NCBI GenBank assembly: GCA_900540255.1
Contig: UQFE01000057.1
Location: 1 to 9,467 of the forward strand
Length of the DNA: 9,467 nt
Origin: an uncultured Clostridium sp.
Lineage (GTDB): Bacteria > Bacillota > Clostridia > Clostridiales > Clostridiaceae
Reading direction: 5' to 3'
The position numbers and the translations under genes are program-made. The stretch's first letter is position 1. Every line of letters begins with the position of its first letter. The notes under the pieces were generated by a model. The model ran no database searches. It worked only from the letters and a program-made list of their open reading frames with translations, and had not been told where the DNA came from. This document shows, one piece after another, positions 1-6,453 of this stretch.

Positions 1-30
1 AATCTTGGCCATAAAGGCCTTGATATATAA
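1..30 (+). CDS. possible 3' end of an upstream gene (partial, unidentified)
   Basis: Frame 1 reads NLGHKGLDI and stops at TAA 28-30. A stem-loop begins at the last base of that stop, as expected at the end of a gene. Nine residues are too few to name a product. Frame 2 is also open, to a stop at 34-36, and the codons used (GGC twice) are rare in AT-rich clostridia, so this may not be coding at all. Confidence 0.2.
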   Translation, partial: NLGHKGLDI

Positions 31-54
31 GGGTTAAGAAATATGATTAACCCT
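30..54. terminator. stem-loop after a possible upstream gene
   Basis: The arms AGGGTTAA (30-37) and TTAACCCT (47-54) form a perfect 8-bp stem with a 9-nt loop. No T-run follows on the + strand (TAGGTAAAG comes next), so it is not a textbook intrinsic terminator in that direction. The minus strand below the stem reads TTATATAT, which is only moderately T-rich. It could end the upstream transcript or be an RNA end-protecting hairpin. Confidence 0.35.
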
Positions 55-82
55 AGGTAAAGTTTAATAATGGGGTGAAAAA

Positions 83-331
83 GTGAGTAAATATTTCAAT
101 TTAAAAAGTCAAAAGATTCAAGGTAGCATAATTACTATTTTAGTAATAATAGAAATATTAATTGTTTGTAAAATATTCTTTTTAAATTATAGTGATTTAT
201 TTACAAGAAATGGAATATTTTTGGTTGTACTAGGATTTTTAATTACAGTATTAAAAAATGATAAAGTAAAATTAGGACAAACTATAATTGAAGGTGGATT
301 GTTTATAATGATTTTAAGTTGTTTTATATAA
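83..331 (+). CDS. small hypothetical membrane protein, 82 aa
   Basis: I do not recognise a family. The protein is almost entirely hydrophobic, with three likely membrane segments: residues about 14-35, 44-57 and 68-82. They are separated by short polar linkers (SDLFTRN and KNDKVKLGQ). The start is GTG; GGGGTGA at 72-78, including the anti-SD match GGTGA, sits just upstream, and no other in-frame start gives a sensible protein. The gene converges on the AI-2E-family gene, whose stop lies 32 bp away, and the two seem to share the hairpin at 341-364. Codon use is AT-rich like its neighbours, with no sign of transfer. Function is unknown; being a membrane protein is the only safe statement. Confidence 0.7.
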   Translation: MSKYFNLKSQKIQGSIITILVIIEILIVCKIFFLNYSDLFTRNGIFLVVLGFLITVLKNDKVKLGQTIIEGGLFIMILSCFI

Positions 332-340
332 AATATGTAA

Positions 341-364
341 AATGCACACTTTTAAGTGTGCATT
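341..364. terminator. shared bidirectional terminator hairpin
   Basis: AATGCACACTT (341-351) and AAGTGTGCATT (354-364) are perfect inverted repeats; a realistic fold is a 10-bp stem with a 4-nt TTTA loop. On the + strand it follows the stop of the small membrane gene by 9 bases and leads into AATTGCTTTTGTTT. On the minus strand it overlaps the last two bases of the AI-2E stop codon and leads into TTACATATTTT. Both exits are T-rich, which fits one hairpin serving two convergent genes. Confidence 0.75.
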
Positions 365-1544
365 AATTGCTTTTGTTTAAAGATGCATAAGTATCATACC
401 ATTTATTAAATAAAACTCTTATAGAAGCAGCAATAGGAACAGCAAGCAACATACCTAATAAACCACCTATTTTACCGCCTATTAAAATAGCCATAATAGT
501 AAACACAGGATGAAGCCCTACACTTTGCCCAACTATTTTAGGTGCTAATAAGTGGTTATCGATTTGTTGAACTATAAGCATTGCTATAATTGCATAAACT
601 ACTTTTATGGGAACCCCACTTAATAATCCTATTATGGCAGCTAGTATAGTACCAACTAATGGCCCTACATAAGGAATCATATTACATATACCAGCAATAA
701 TACCTATAATAATTGAATAATCTATTCTAACAATAGCTAATGCAATTGCAGATAAAACACCAACACAAAAGCCTTCTAATAATTGACCACGAATAAATTT
801 TGAAAATGAATCAATTACAATTGCAAAGATGTCAGAAATTTTTTTACCAGTAGATGTATTTCTAAAAATTAAATAATAAATTTTTTTCCACAAGTTAATA
901 AAGTATTCATAATCACTTAAAATATATATGCTTATAATAAAAGCAATAAAAAATGTTGCTATACCACTTCCAATAGACAGTATATTAGAGCTCATCACTC
1001 CAAGATTGTTAATTATATATTTTTGAAAGCCGTTTAAAATTTGAATTATATATGGTTCAAGTGAATTAATAAATGGAATATTTAAATCCCTTAAAGTAGA
1101 TTTTATTGATGATGTATTAAGAGAATTAGAATTTAAATAAGAAGAAATATCAGTTATTATCTTACTTAGTGTTGTACTTTTTGAAATTTGTCCTCCTATC
1201 ATAAAGTAAATTCCCCAAATTATAGATAAAATTATACTAATAATAAGAATATAAGAAATTAAAATTGAAATAATTCTTCGAGTTCCTTGTTTTTTTACTT
1301 TTAAAAATTTATTTTCTCTTAAAAAGTTTTCAAATATTTTCATTAAAGGAAAAAGTAAATAAGCAATTATTATAGCAATAAGTAATGGTTTTATTAAATT
1401 AAATCCTGAACTAATAAAAGAAAATATAGTAGTAAATATTATTCCAATGTTAGTAAGGATTATTAATGCTAAAAATATTGCTATAGCTGTTAAAGTAACA
1501 TATATAGAGTATTTTAGTAATTTTTTATCAAAGTGTATCTTCAT
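363..1544 (-). CDS. AI-2E family transporter (putative permease), 393 aa
   Basis: This is a polytopic inner-membrane protein of the AI-2E (TqsA/YhhT-like) family. Some members export autoinducer-2 or act as sodium/proton antiporters, and the substrate cannot be told from sequence. Family marks are clear: F-I-R-G-Q-L-L-E-G at 260-268, the N-M-I-P-Y-V-G-P block at 298-305, and QQIDNHLLAPKIVGQ at 336-350 followed by GLHP (353-356). Hydrophobic segments lie near 11-37, 50-70, 90-117, 196-220, 264-282, 287-320, 322-337 and 356-385. A long extracytoplasmic loop at about 120-180 carries many Ser and Asn. Length is normal for the family. The ATG at 1544-1542 is preceded by AAAGGTGG at a good distance. 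The gene is monocistronic, with a candidate promoter at 1586-1617 and a terminator at 341-364. Confidence 0.9.
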   Translation of the reverse strand: MKIHFDKKLLKYSIYVTLTAIAIFLALIILTNIGIIFTTIFSFISSGFNLIKPLLIAIIIAYLLFPLMKIFENFLRENKFLKVKKQGTRRIISILISYILIISIILSIIWGIYFMIGGQISKSTTLSKIITDISSYLNSNSLNTSSIKSTLRDLNIPFINSLEPYIIQILNGFQKYIINNLGVMSSNILSIGSGIATFFIAFIISIYILSDYEYFINLWKKIYYLIFRNTSTGKKISDIFAIVIDSFSKFIRGQLLEGFCVGVLSAIALAIVRIDYSIIIGIIAGICNMIPYVGPLVGTILAAIIGLLSGVPIKVVYAIIAMLIVQQIDNHLLAPKIVGQSVGLHPVFTIMAILIGGKIGGLLGMLLAVPIAASIRVLFNKWYDTYASLNKSN

Positions 1545-1585
1545 GATTTCCCACCTTTCAATAATAAATATTAAAATATATATAA

Positions 1586-1617
1586 ATTATAGTATAACAT
1601 AAATGGTTAAGGTTTAA
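1586..1617 (-). promoter_or_regulatory. candidate promoter of the AI-2E family gene
   Basis: On the minus strand TATACT (1596-1591) is preceded by TG with one base between, giving an extended -10 element, and it overlaps a perfect TATAAT (1591-1586). The -35 is weak: TTAAAC (1617-1612) lies 15 bp upstream. The leader to the ATG would be about 35-45 nt. The rest of the 1545-1783 gap is very AT-rich, and I see no other structured element in it. Confidence 0.4.
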
Positions 1618-1783
1618 GATAGCAATAAAATATTCTAATTATATAAATTATTAATTTTAAATAAACTATATATTAACAAAAAATATATAGGAATATTTTT
1701 GATATTAAATATATATAATATAAACAATATAAAAACTTAATATTAAAAAATGGATATTGAGTTATTTTTAGGAGGAGTTAAAT

Positions 1784-1942
1784 ATGGAAAATATCTATTC
1801 ACAAATTGACATTAATGCATATGTTGCAAGATATATTGACGAAAATGGATGTAGCTTAAATCAGGCTTGCGAAGAGCTTGAAATAGATCCTTCAAATGTA
1901 TTTGCAGTATCAACTGATTATGATGAAGATGAATTACAATAG
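1784..1942 (+). CDS. small acidic protein with helix-turn-helix-like core, 52 aa
   Basis: The frame ATG 1784 to TAG 1940-1942 encodes MENIYSQIDINAYVARYIDE followed by a stretch ending in DYDEDELQ. GGAGGAG (1771-1777) lies 6 nt before the ATG, an excellent ribosome binding site, and terminator-like hairpins follow at 1962-2024, so this looks like a real, self-contained gene. Residues about 24-42 (SLNQACEEL-EID-PSNVFAV) have the spacing of helix-turn-helix, as in 'sl.eac..l.i..s.v' regions of small regulators. The protein has 13 Asp/Glu and a single Arg, a net charge near -12, which argues against simple DNA binding. It has two cysteines, C23 and C29. I do not recognise the family. It could be a small partner protein or anti-regulator, but that is inference. 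Confidence 0.65.
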   Translation: MENIYSQIDINAYVARYIDENGCSLNQACEELEIDPSNVFAVSTDYDEDELQ

Positions 1943-1961
1943 TATAGAAAGGGAATAAAAG

Positions 1962-1986
1962 GAGGCTATATTTAAAGTATAGCCTC
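1962..1986 (+). other. stem-loop downstream of the 52-aa gene
   Basis: GAGGCTATA (1962-1970) pairs with TATAGCCTC (1978-1986) over 9 bp with a 7-nt loop. It lies 19 bases after the stop codon. No T-run follows directly, so it may support termination together with the second hairpin at 1996-2024, or protect the mRNA 3' end. Confidence 0.55.
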
Positions 1987-1995
1987 TATGATAAC

Positions 1996-2024
1996 GTATA
2001 ATATAATTTTATTATACTTTTTTT
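1996..2024 (+). terminator. intrinsic terminator of the 52-aa gene
   Basis: GTATAATA (1996-2003) pairs with TATTATAC (2010-2017), with a 6-nt loop, and is followed directly by seven T residues (2018-2024). The stem is AT-rich but the layout is that of an intrinsic terminator on the + strand. On the minus strand the T-run becomes an A-run before the stem, so it does not serve the convergent nad operon in the same way. Confidence 0.65.
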
Positions 2025-2040
2025 CTAAATGAAAGTAATT

Positions 2041-2073
2041 TATAAAAAATAAAAAAAGCATATACTGACTTTT
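2041..2073 (-). terminator. probable terminator of the nadABC operon
   Basis: Seven bases below the nadC stop, the minus strand forms a short stem: AAAAG-(T)-CA pairs with TG-CTTTT around a GTATA loop (2073-2054), with one bulged base. It is followed by TTTATTTTTTATA (2053-2041). The stem is weak but the T-tract is long. Confidence 0.5.
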
Positions 2074-2079
2074 GATTTA

Positions 2080-2919
2080 TTATATTTTAGTGAAATTTTT
2101 CAATGATATATCAAATGCTTTAACAGAATGAGTTAATTCTCCAGAAGAAATAAAATCAACACCAGATAATGCATAACTTTTAATAGTATCTAAAGTTATG
2201 TTTCCAGAACATTCAGTAATAGCTCTTCCAGCAATTAATTTTACCATTTCTTTAACTTGATTTGGAGTCATATTATCAAGCATTATAATATCAGCACCAG
2301 CTTCAATAGCTTCTAATATTTGTTCTTTATATTCAGTTTCAACCTCTATTTTTCTAACAAAAGAAGAATTTTCTTTTGCTAATTTAATGGCATTTTTAAT
2401 ACTTCCTGCATAACCAATGTGATTATCTTTAATTAATATTCCATCAGATAAAGAAAAACGATGATTATGGCCACCACCAATTTTAACAGCATATTTTTCT
2501 AATATTCTTAAATTGGCAGTAGTTTTTCTTGTATCTAAAAGTTTAGTATTAAGTCCTTCAAGTTTTTTTACATATTTATTAGTTAAAGTTGCAATTCCGC
2601 TCATTTTTTGAAGTAAGTTTAAAGCAACTCTTTCACCCATTAAAATATTAAGGGCATCTCCATAAAGTTCACCAATAATATCTCCTTTAGTAACACTAGA
2701 ACCTTCATTAATAAAGGATTTAAAGGTAACATCACCAAGGATAGTAAAGACTCTTTCAAATACAGGTAATCCACATATAATACCATCTTCTTTAGCAATT
2801 AATGAAGCTTTGGCTTTAGAGCCATTTGTAACAATAGAAGAAGCCGTTATATCTCCATAAGGAATATCTTCTTTTAATGCATCATTTATTATTTTATCAA
2901 CAATTAAATAGTTTAGCAT
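2080..2919 (-). CDS. nadC: nicotinate-nucleotide pyrophosphorylase (carboxylating), 279 aa
   Basis: It converts quinolinate and PRPP to nicotinate mononucleotide, CO2 and pyrophosphate, the last step specific to de novo NAD synthesis; the enzyme is cytosolic. Family blocks run in order: EDIPYGDIT (17-25), G-E-R-V-A-L-N (95-101), DTRKTT (129-134), KIGGGHNHR (146-154), DGILIKDNH (159-167), EVET (192-195), MLDNM (213-217), E-C-S-G-N-I-T (226-232) and SSGELTHS (258-265). These include the Arg, Lys and His residues (R97, R131, K132, H153, R154, K164) expected to bind the phosphate and carboxylate groups. Length is normal. ATG 2919-2917 has AAGGTGG 9 nt upstream, placed inside the end of nadB. The first 23 bp overlap nadB in another frame, so translation is probably coupled. 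It is the last gene of the nadA-nadB-nadC operon. Confidence 0.96.
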   Translation of the reverse strand: MLNYLIVDKIINDALKEDIPYGDITASSIVTNGSKAKASLIAKEDGIICGLPVFERVFTILGDVTFKSFINEGSSVTKGDIIGELYGDALNILMGERVALNLLQKMSGIATLTNKYVKKLEGLNTKLLDTRKTTANLRILEKYAVKIGGGHNHRFSLSDGILIKDNHIGYAGSIKNAIKLAKENSSFVRKIEVETEYKEQILEAIEAGADIIMLDNMTPNQVKEMVKLIAGRAITECSGNITLDTIKSYALSGVDFISSGELTHSVKAFDISLKNFTKI

Positions 2920-4180
2920 ATCTGTTATCCACCTTTTCTTTCAAAAATTTTATTAATTCTTCATATGAATCTAAAGCATATGATTTTGGTTCTTTAATAA
3001 TTTCTTTAAATGAAATTTCATTAATTTTTGAATTAATATTTTCAGCTGCTTGTTTTCCAAATACTAATGCTTCAAGCAATGAATTACTTGCAAGTCTATT
3101 ACTTCCATGGACACCTGTACAGCTAACTTCACCAACAGCATAAAGGTTATTCATAGATGTTTTTGAAAATAAATCTACCTTAATCCCACCCATACAATAA
3201 TGATGCGCAGGGGCTATTGGTAATAAGTCTTTATCCATTTCATACCCTCTTTTTAAACATTCATTGTATAAAAAAGGAAATCTATCTATTAAAAAATCTT
3301 TTGATTTTTTTGTCATATCAAGATAAACATAAGGTTTATTAGGAGTAGATTCTATTTCTTTTAATATTGCAGATGATACAATATCCCTAGGAAGCAAAGA
3401 GTCAATAAATTGTTCTTTATTTTGGTTTAAAATTATTCCACCTTCACCACGAAGAGATTCAGATAAAAGTAGTTTCTTTCCTTTAACTTTAGGTTCATAT
3501 AAAACAGTAGGATGCAGTTGTAAATATTCCATATCTTTAATAGAAATATTATTTTTTAAACTTATATTTAACCCATCTCCAGTTAGATATTCAACATTAG
3601 TAGTTGATGTAAATATGCCTCCAATACCACCAGTTGCTAAAATAGTAAATTTACTATTTATACTATAAGTTTTAGAAGAATTTTTTAAAATTCCTCCATA
3701 ACAAATATTATCTTCACAAATTAAATCTATTAAAGTTGTATTTTCAAGCATGGTTACATTGTTTTTTTGAACTACCTTATCTAATAAGGTTTCAGTAACC
3801 GCTTTTCCTGTTTCATCTTTAACATGTACTATTCTAAATTCACCATGTCCACCTTCACGAGTATAATTTAATTTATTATTTGTTTTATCAAAAGGAACTC
3901 CAAGTTTAACTAAATTATTAATATTTTCAATTGAATTTTTTATTAATAACTTAACAGCTTCAGGATTATTGTTATAATTTCCAGCCCTCATAGTATCATT
4001 AAAATAATTTTCTTCATCAAAAAAGCCAAGAGAAGTAGAAATACCACCTTGAGCAAGATAACTATTACAATCTTTAAAGCTATTTTTAGTAATCATTAAT
4101 ATCCTAATATCATCTCTTAAATTAAGTGCAGTATAAAGGCCTGCAATTCCTGTACCAACTATTAAAACATCATAATTCAT
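2897..4180 (-). CDS. nadB: L-aspartate oxidase, compact form, 427 aa
   Basis: This flavoprotein oxidises L-aspartate to iminoaspartate, which NadA uses at once. In an anaerobe fumarate is the likely electron acceptor. The FAD dinucleotide motif GTGIAG is at 9-14. SYLAQGGI (40-47), TREGGHGE (107-114), HVKDETG (119-125), LATGGIGG (181-188), QLHPTVLY (221-228), ESLRGEGG (241-248), PRD (264-266), PAHHYCMGG (334-342) and the FAD-binding GSNRLASNSLLEAL (369-382) all fit the fumarate-reductase/NadB superfamily. Candidate active-site residues are H223, R265, H336 or H337, and R372. Only about 36 residues follow the FAD domain, whereas E. coli NadB (540 aa) has a C-terminal helical domain of over 100, so this is a short form. 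The start lies 4 bp after the nadA stop with no clear Shine-Dalgarno sequence, suggesting coupling to nadA translation. Confidence 0.95.
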   Translation of the reverse strand: MNYDVLIVGTGIAGLYTALNLRDDIRILMITKNSFKDCNSYLAQGGISTSLGFFDEENYFNDTMRAGNYNNNPEAVKLLIKNSIENINNLVKLGVPFDKTNNKLNYTREGGHGEFRIVHVKDETGKAVTETLLDKVVQKNNVTMLENTTLIDLICEDNICYGGILKNSSKTYSINSKFTILATGGIGGIFTSTTNVEYLTGDGLNISLKNNISIKDMEYLQLHPTVLYEPKVKGKKLLLSESLRGEGGIILNQNKEQFIDSLLPRDIVSSAILKEIESTPNKPYVYLDMTKKSKDFLIDRFPFLYNECLKRGYEMDKDLLPIAPAHHYCMGGIKVDLFSKTSMNNLYAVGEVSCTGVHGSNRLASNSLLEALVFGKQAAENINSKINEISFKEIIKEPKSYALDSYEELIKFLKEKVDNRYAKLFNC

Positions 4181-4184
4181 AATG

Positions 4185-5090
4185 TTACACAGATAGAAGA
4201 TGCATATTTTCTAAAGCTTTATGTGCTTTAAATCTAAGCTCTTCGTCAATATTAACTTCAAATTCTTCATTTTTTAAACAATTATATAAGTCATTAAGAG
4301 ATATTTTTTTCATATTAGGACAAATCATTCCTGTTTTTGTTGGAATAAAAGTTTTATTGGGGCTCTTTAATTTCATTTCATAAAAAACTCCTTCTTCTGT
4401 TACAACTATAAATCCATTTGCATTAGAAGAAGCACTATAATTAATAAGTTCAGATGTACTTCCAATATAATCTGCTAAATTACGAACAGATTTATTACAT
4501 TCTGGATGAACTAAAACAGGATAATTAGGGTATTTTTCCTTTAATTCGAGAATTTCATCCTTTTCTATTCTTTCATGAGTAGGACAAAAACCAGGATATA
4601 AAGTAAAGTTTTTATTTGGAATTTGTTCAGATAAGTAACTTCCTAAGTTTCTATCCGGTAAGAAAATTACTTCATCAGTATCTAAATTATTTAATATATT
4701 AATTGCAGATGATGATGTTACACATACATCTGATAAAGCTTTTATATCTAAATTTGAATTAATATAACTTACAACCTTAGCATTAGGATGCTTGTCTTTT
4801 AATTCTTGAAGCCTATCTACTAAAGCCATATCTGCCATTGGGCATGTTGTATTATTTGATGGAATAAGTATTTTTTTATTAGGTGAAAGAATTTTAGCAC
4901 TTTCAGCCATAAATTTTACTCCACAAAAAATTATTAAATCTTTATCACTTTCCATTGCTTTTTTACTTAAAAAATAAGAATCACCAACTATATCAGCAAT
5001 TTCTTGAATTTCATCACGTTGATAAAGATGAGCAACTATTAATGCATTTTTTTCTTTTTTTAATTTTAATATTTTTTCTTTTAAGCTCAT
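4185..5090 (-). CDS. nadA: quinolinate synthase (4Fe-4S), 301 aa
   Basis: It condenses iminoaspartate with dihydroxyacetone phosphate to make quinolinate, using an oxygen-sensitive [4Fe-4S] cluster. Counting from the ATG at 5090, the likely cluster cysteines are C83 (TTCPMADM), C169 (PGFCPTHE) and C257 (GMICPNM), matching the three-cysteine pattern of bacterial NadA. Other active-site blocks are VAHLYQRDEIQ (19-29), YINSN (109-113) and HPEC (195-198). Three repeated domains of about 85-100 residues fit the family fold. An upstream GTG at 5096 would add two residues, but AGGAAG sits only one base from it and 7 nt from the ATG at 5090, so I prefer the ATG. First gene of the nad operon; promoter and possible operator lie at 5115-5161. 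The GTG TAA end is 4 bp from nadB. Confidence 0.96.
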   Translation of the reverse strand: MSLKEKILKLKKEKNALIVAHLYQRDEIQEIADIVGDSYFLSKKAMESDKDLIIFCGVKFMAESAKILSPNKKILIPSNNTTCPMADMALVDRLQELKDKHPNAKVVSYINSNLDIKALSDVCVTSSSAINILNNLDTDEVIFLPDRNLGSYLSEQIPNKNFTLYPGFCPTHERIEKDEILELKEKYPNYPVLVHPECNKSVRNLADYIGSTSELINYSASSNANGFIVVTEEGVFYEMKLKSPNKTFIPTKTGMICPNMKKISLNDLYNCLKNEEFEVNIDEELRFKAHKALENMHLLSV

Positions 5091-5114
5091 TTTCACACTT
5101 CCTTTTTTGTATAT

Positions 5115-5130
5115 TACAGGTGTATATACA
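5115..5130 (-). promoter_or_regulatory. candidate operator at the nadA transcription start
   Basis: Two overlapping inverted repeats occur here: TACA-GG-TGTA (5115-5124) and the perfect 10-bp palindrome TGTATATACA (5121-5130). They begin a few bases after the predicted nadA -10 box, covering the likely start of transcription, where a repressor would block initiation. In Firmicutes nad genes are commonly controlled by the niacin-responsive repressor NiaR (YrxA). I cannot confirm that this matches its consensus, and no niaR gene is in the window. Confidence 0.4.
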
Positions 5131-5132
5131 TT

Positions 5133-5161
5133 AGATTAACATAAAAATACATAATTTTCAA
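5133..5161 (-). promoter_or_regulatory. candidate SigA promoter of the nadABC operon
   Basis: On the minus strand the -35 TTGAAA (5161-5156; consensus TTGACA with one mismatch) is 17 bp from TAATCT (5138-5133). The -10 is poor by itself but carries the extended TGn element directly upstream. The predicted leader is about 35 nt, with the palindromes of 5115-5130 at its start. Confidence 0.5.
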
Positions 5162-5201
5162 TAGGTGGTAAATGTGGGAGGCGATTTTGCAATAAGATTG
5201 T

Positions 5202-5231
5202 ACATATTTAAAATAAATATCGTATTATAAT
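5202..5231 (+). promoter_or_regulatory. candidate promoter of the glycosyltransferase gene
   Basis: Two readings overlap. A mother-cell SigK-like layout is AC (5202-5203), 17 bp, then CGTATTATA (5221-5229), one mismatch from CATAnnnTA. A SigA -10 TATAAT is at 5226-5231 but has no good -35 at the right distance. A third possibility is TTGCAA (5187-5192), 16 bp, then TAAAAT (5209-5214). The leader would be 20-40 nt. Sequence alone does not decide. Confidence 0.35.
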
Positions 5232-5260
5232 ATGAATATTATTTTGGAGGATTAATATAT

Positions 5261-6406
5261 ATGGAGAAAAACATTACTTTAAGTTTGTGTATGATAGTTA
5301 AGGACGAGGAAAAAACATTGGCAAGATGTTTAAATTCGGTAAAATCATTTATAGATGAAATTATAATAGTAGATACTGGATCTAAGGATAAGACAAAAGA
5401 AATTGCAAAAAGTTTTAATGCACAAATATATGATTTTAAATGGATAAGTGACTTTGCAGCAGCAAGAAATTTTTCTTTTAGCAAAGCTACTAGCGATTAT
5501 ATATTATGGTTAGATGGTGATGATTTTATAGATGATGAAAACATTAGTAAGATAGAGAACTTATTAAAAAGTTTAGATACTAAATATGATTATGTAAGTG
5601 GACAATATATATTATCAAGAAATGAAGAAGGAAGAGTGAATTCAGTTTTAAGGAGAAATAGAATTGTTAAAAGAACAAGAAATTTTAAATGGATAGGAAA
5701 AGTGCATGAATATTTAGAAGTATATGGACAAGGATTTAATGGAGACTTTGCAATAGAGCATGGAAAAGTTAAAGCTCATACAGATAGAAATTTTAGGATA
5801 TTTAAAAAAATGGAAAATGAAGGCGTAGAATTTTCTCCAAGGGATATGTATTATTATGCAAATGAGTTAATGGATAATGGACAATATGCTAAAGCAATTG
5901 ATGAGTATAAAAGATTTATTGCAACTAAACAGGGGTGGATAGAAGATGTAAAGGGAGCATATTTTAGAATTATAAATTGTTATAAAATATTAAATAAAAC
6001 AGAAAATATACTAGATATTGTTTTTGAGGCATTTAAAATAGATGTACCAATGGCTGAAATAGTTTGTAGTTTAGCAGAATACTTTTTTGAGAAAAATAAT
6101 TTTAATCAAGCAGCATTTTGGTATAAAACAGCATTAAATTGTATTCCTAATAAAGATAATCCATCTCTATCTAATATTGCTTATTATAGTTGGATTCCTA
6201 GTTTACAGCTTTGTGTTTGTTATTATAATTTAGGAAAGATTAATTGTGCATATTTCTTTAATGAATTAACAGCAAATTTTGTTGGTGAATCTGATAAGGT
6301 AATATATAATAGAAAATTATTTGATGATATATATGAAAATTTAAATATGAAAAAGCCTAATTTAAAATATCCTTTAAGAGCAGATGACTATATTAATTAT
6401 TTATAA
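5261..6406 (+). CDS. family 2 glycosyltransferase with C-terminal TPR-like helices, 381 aa
   Basis: It transfers a sugar from a nucleotide sugar to an acceptor that cannot be named from sequence; there is no membrane segment, so it acts in the cytosol. The N-terminal GT-A domain shows LSLCMIVKDEE (7-17), IIVDTGSKDKT (35-45), WISDFAAARN (61-70), the metal/nucleotide-binding WLDGDD (83-88) and WIGKVHE (144-150). From about 193 on, repeated helical pairs resemble tetratricopeptide repeats, for example MYYYANELMDNGQYAKAIDEY (196-216), LAEYFFEKNNFNQAAFWYKTAL (271-292) and LCVCYYNLGKINCAYF (317-332); such helices often bind a protein acceptor. The layout resembles TPR-containing GT2 enzymes such as SunS, which glycosylates a peptide cysteine, but that is similarity of plan only. 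GGAGG (5246-5250) lies 10 nt before the ATG. The MBOAT gene follows after about 110 bp. Confidence 0.9.
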   Translation: MEKNITLSLCMIVKDEEKTLARCLNSVKSFIDEIIIVDTGSKDKTKEIAKSFNAQIYDFKWISDFAAARNFSFSKATSDYILWLDGDDFIDDENISKIENLLKSLDTKYDYVSGQYILSRNEEGRVNSVLRRNRIVKRTRNFKWIGKVHEYLEVYGQGFNGDFAIEHGKVKAHTDRNFRIFKKMENEGVEFSPRDMYYYANELMDNGQYAKAIDEYKRFIATKQGWIEDVKGAYFRIINCYKILNKTENILDIVFEAFKIDVPMAEIVCSLAEYFFEKNNFNQAAFWYKTALNCIPNKDNPSLSNIAYYSWIPSLQLCVCYYNLGKINCAYFFNELTANFVGESDKVIYNRKLFDDIYENLNMKKPNLKYPLRADDYINYL

Positions 6407-6423
6407 AAATATTTATGGAACAA

Positions 6424-6443
6424 AGACATATTATAATTTGTCT
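6424..6443 (+). promoter_or_regulatory. 20-bp imperfect palindrome containing -10-like sequence
   Basis: AGACA-T-ATTATAAT-T-TGTCT reads the same on both strands apart from one T-T mismatch in each half. It contains a perfect TATAAT (6432-6437) and also CATATTATA (6427-6435), which fits the SigK -10 CATAnnnTA. No good -35 (TTGACA-like or AC) is at the right distance. It may be a promoter-operator for the MBOAT gene or simply a small hairpin after the glycosyltransferase stop. Confidence 0.35.
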
Positions 6444-6453
6444 AATTAAAGAA

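Noticed and set aside
1545..1783. A riboswitch or small RNA in the divergent AT-rich gap
   Set aside because: No conserved-looking stems or GC-rich cores are visible; only weak promoter-like sequence.
2897..2960. NadB as a frameshifted pseudogene because of its short C-terminus
   Set aside because: The catalytic and FAD motifs are intact, and nadC with its own ribosome binding site begins inside the nadB end, leaving no room for a lost C-terminal domain.
2877..3143. Open frame on the + strand opposite nadB and nadC
   Set aside because: It lies entirely antisense to well-supported nad genes, has no ribosome binding site and resembles no family.
5202..5230. A SigE promoter before the glycosyltransferase gene
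   Set aside because: ATATT at 5204-5208 is followed by a CATACA-like -10 only at 12 bp, shorter than the usual spacing, and with three mismatches; the SigK-like reading fits better.
5239..5484. Open frame on the minus strand opposite the glycosyltransferase start
   Set aside because: It is antisense to the conserved GT-A motifs and has no supporting signals.
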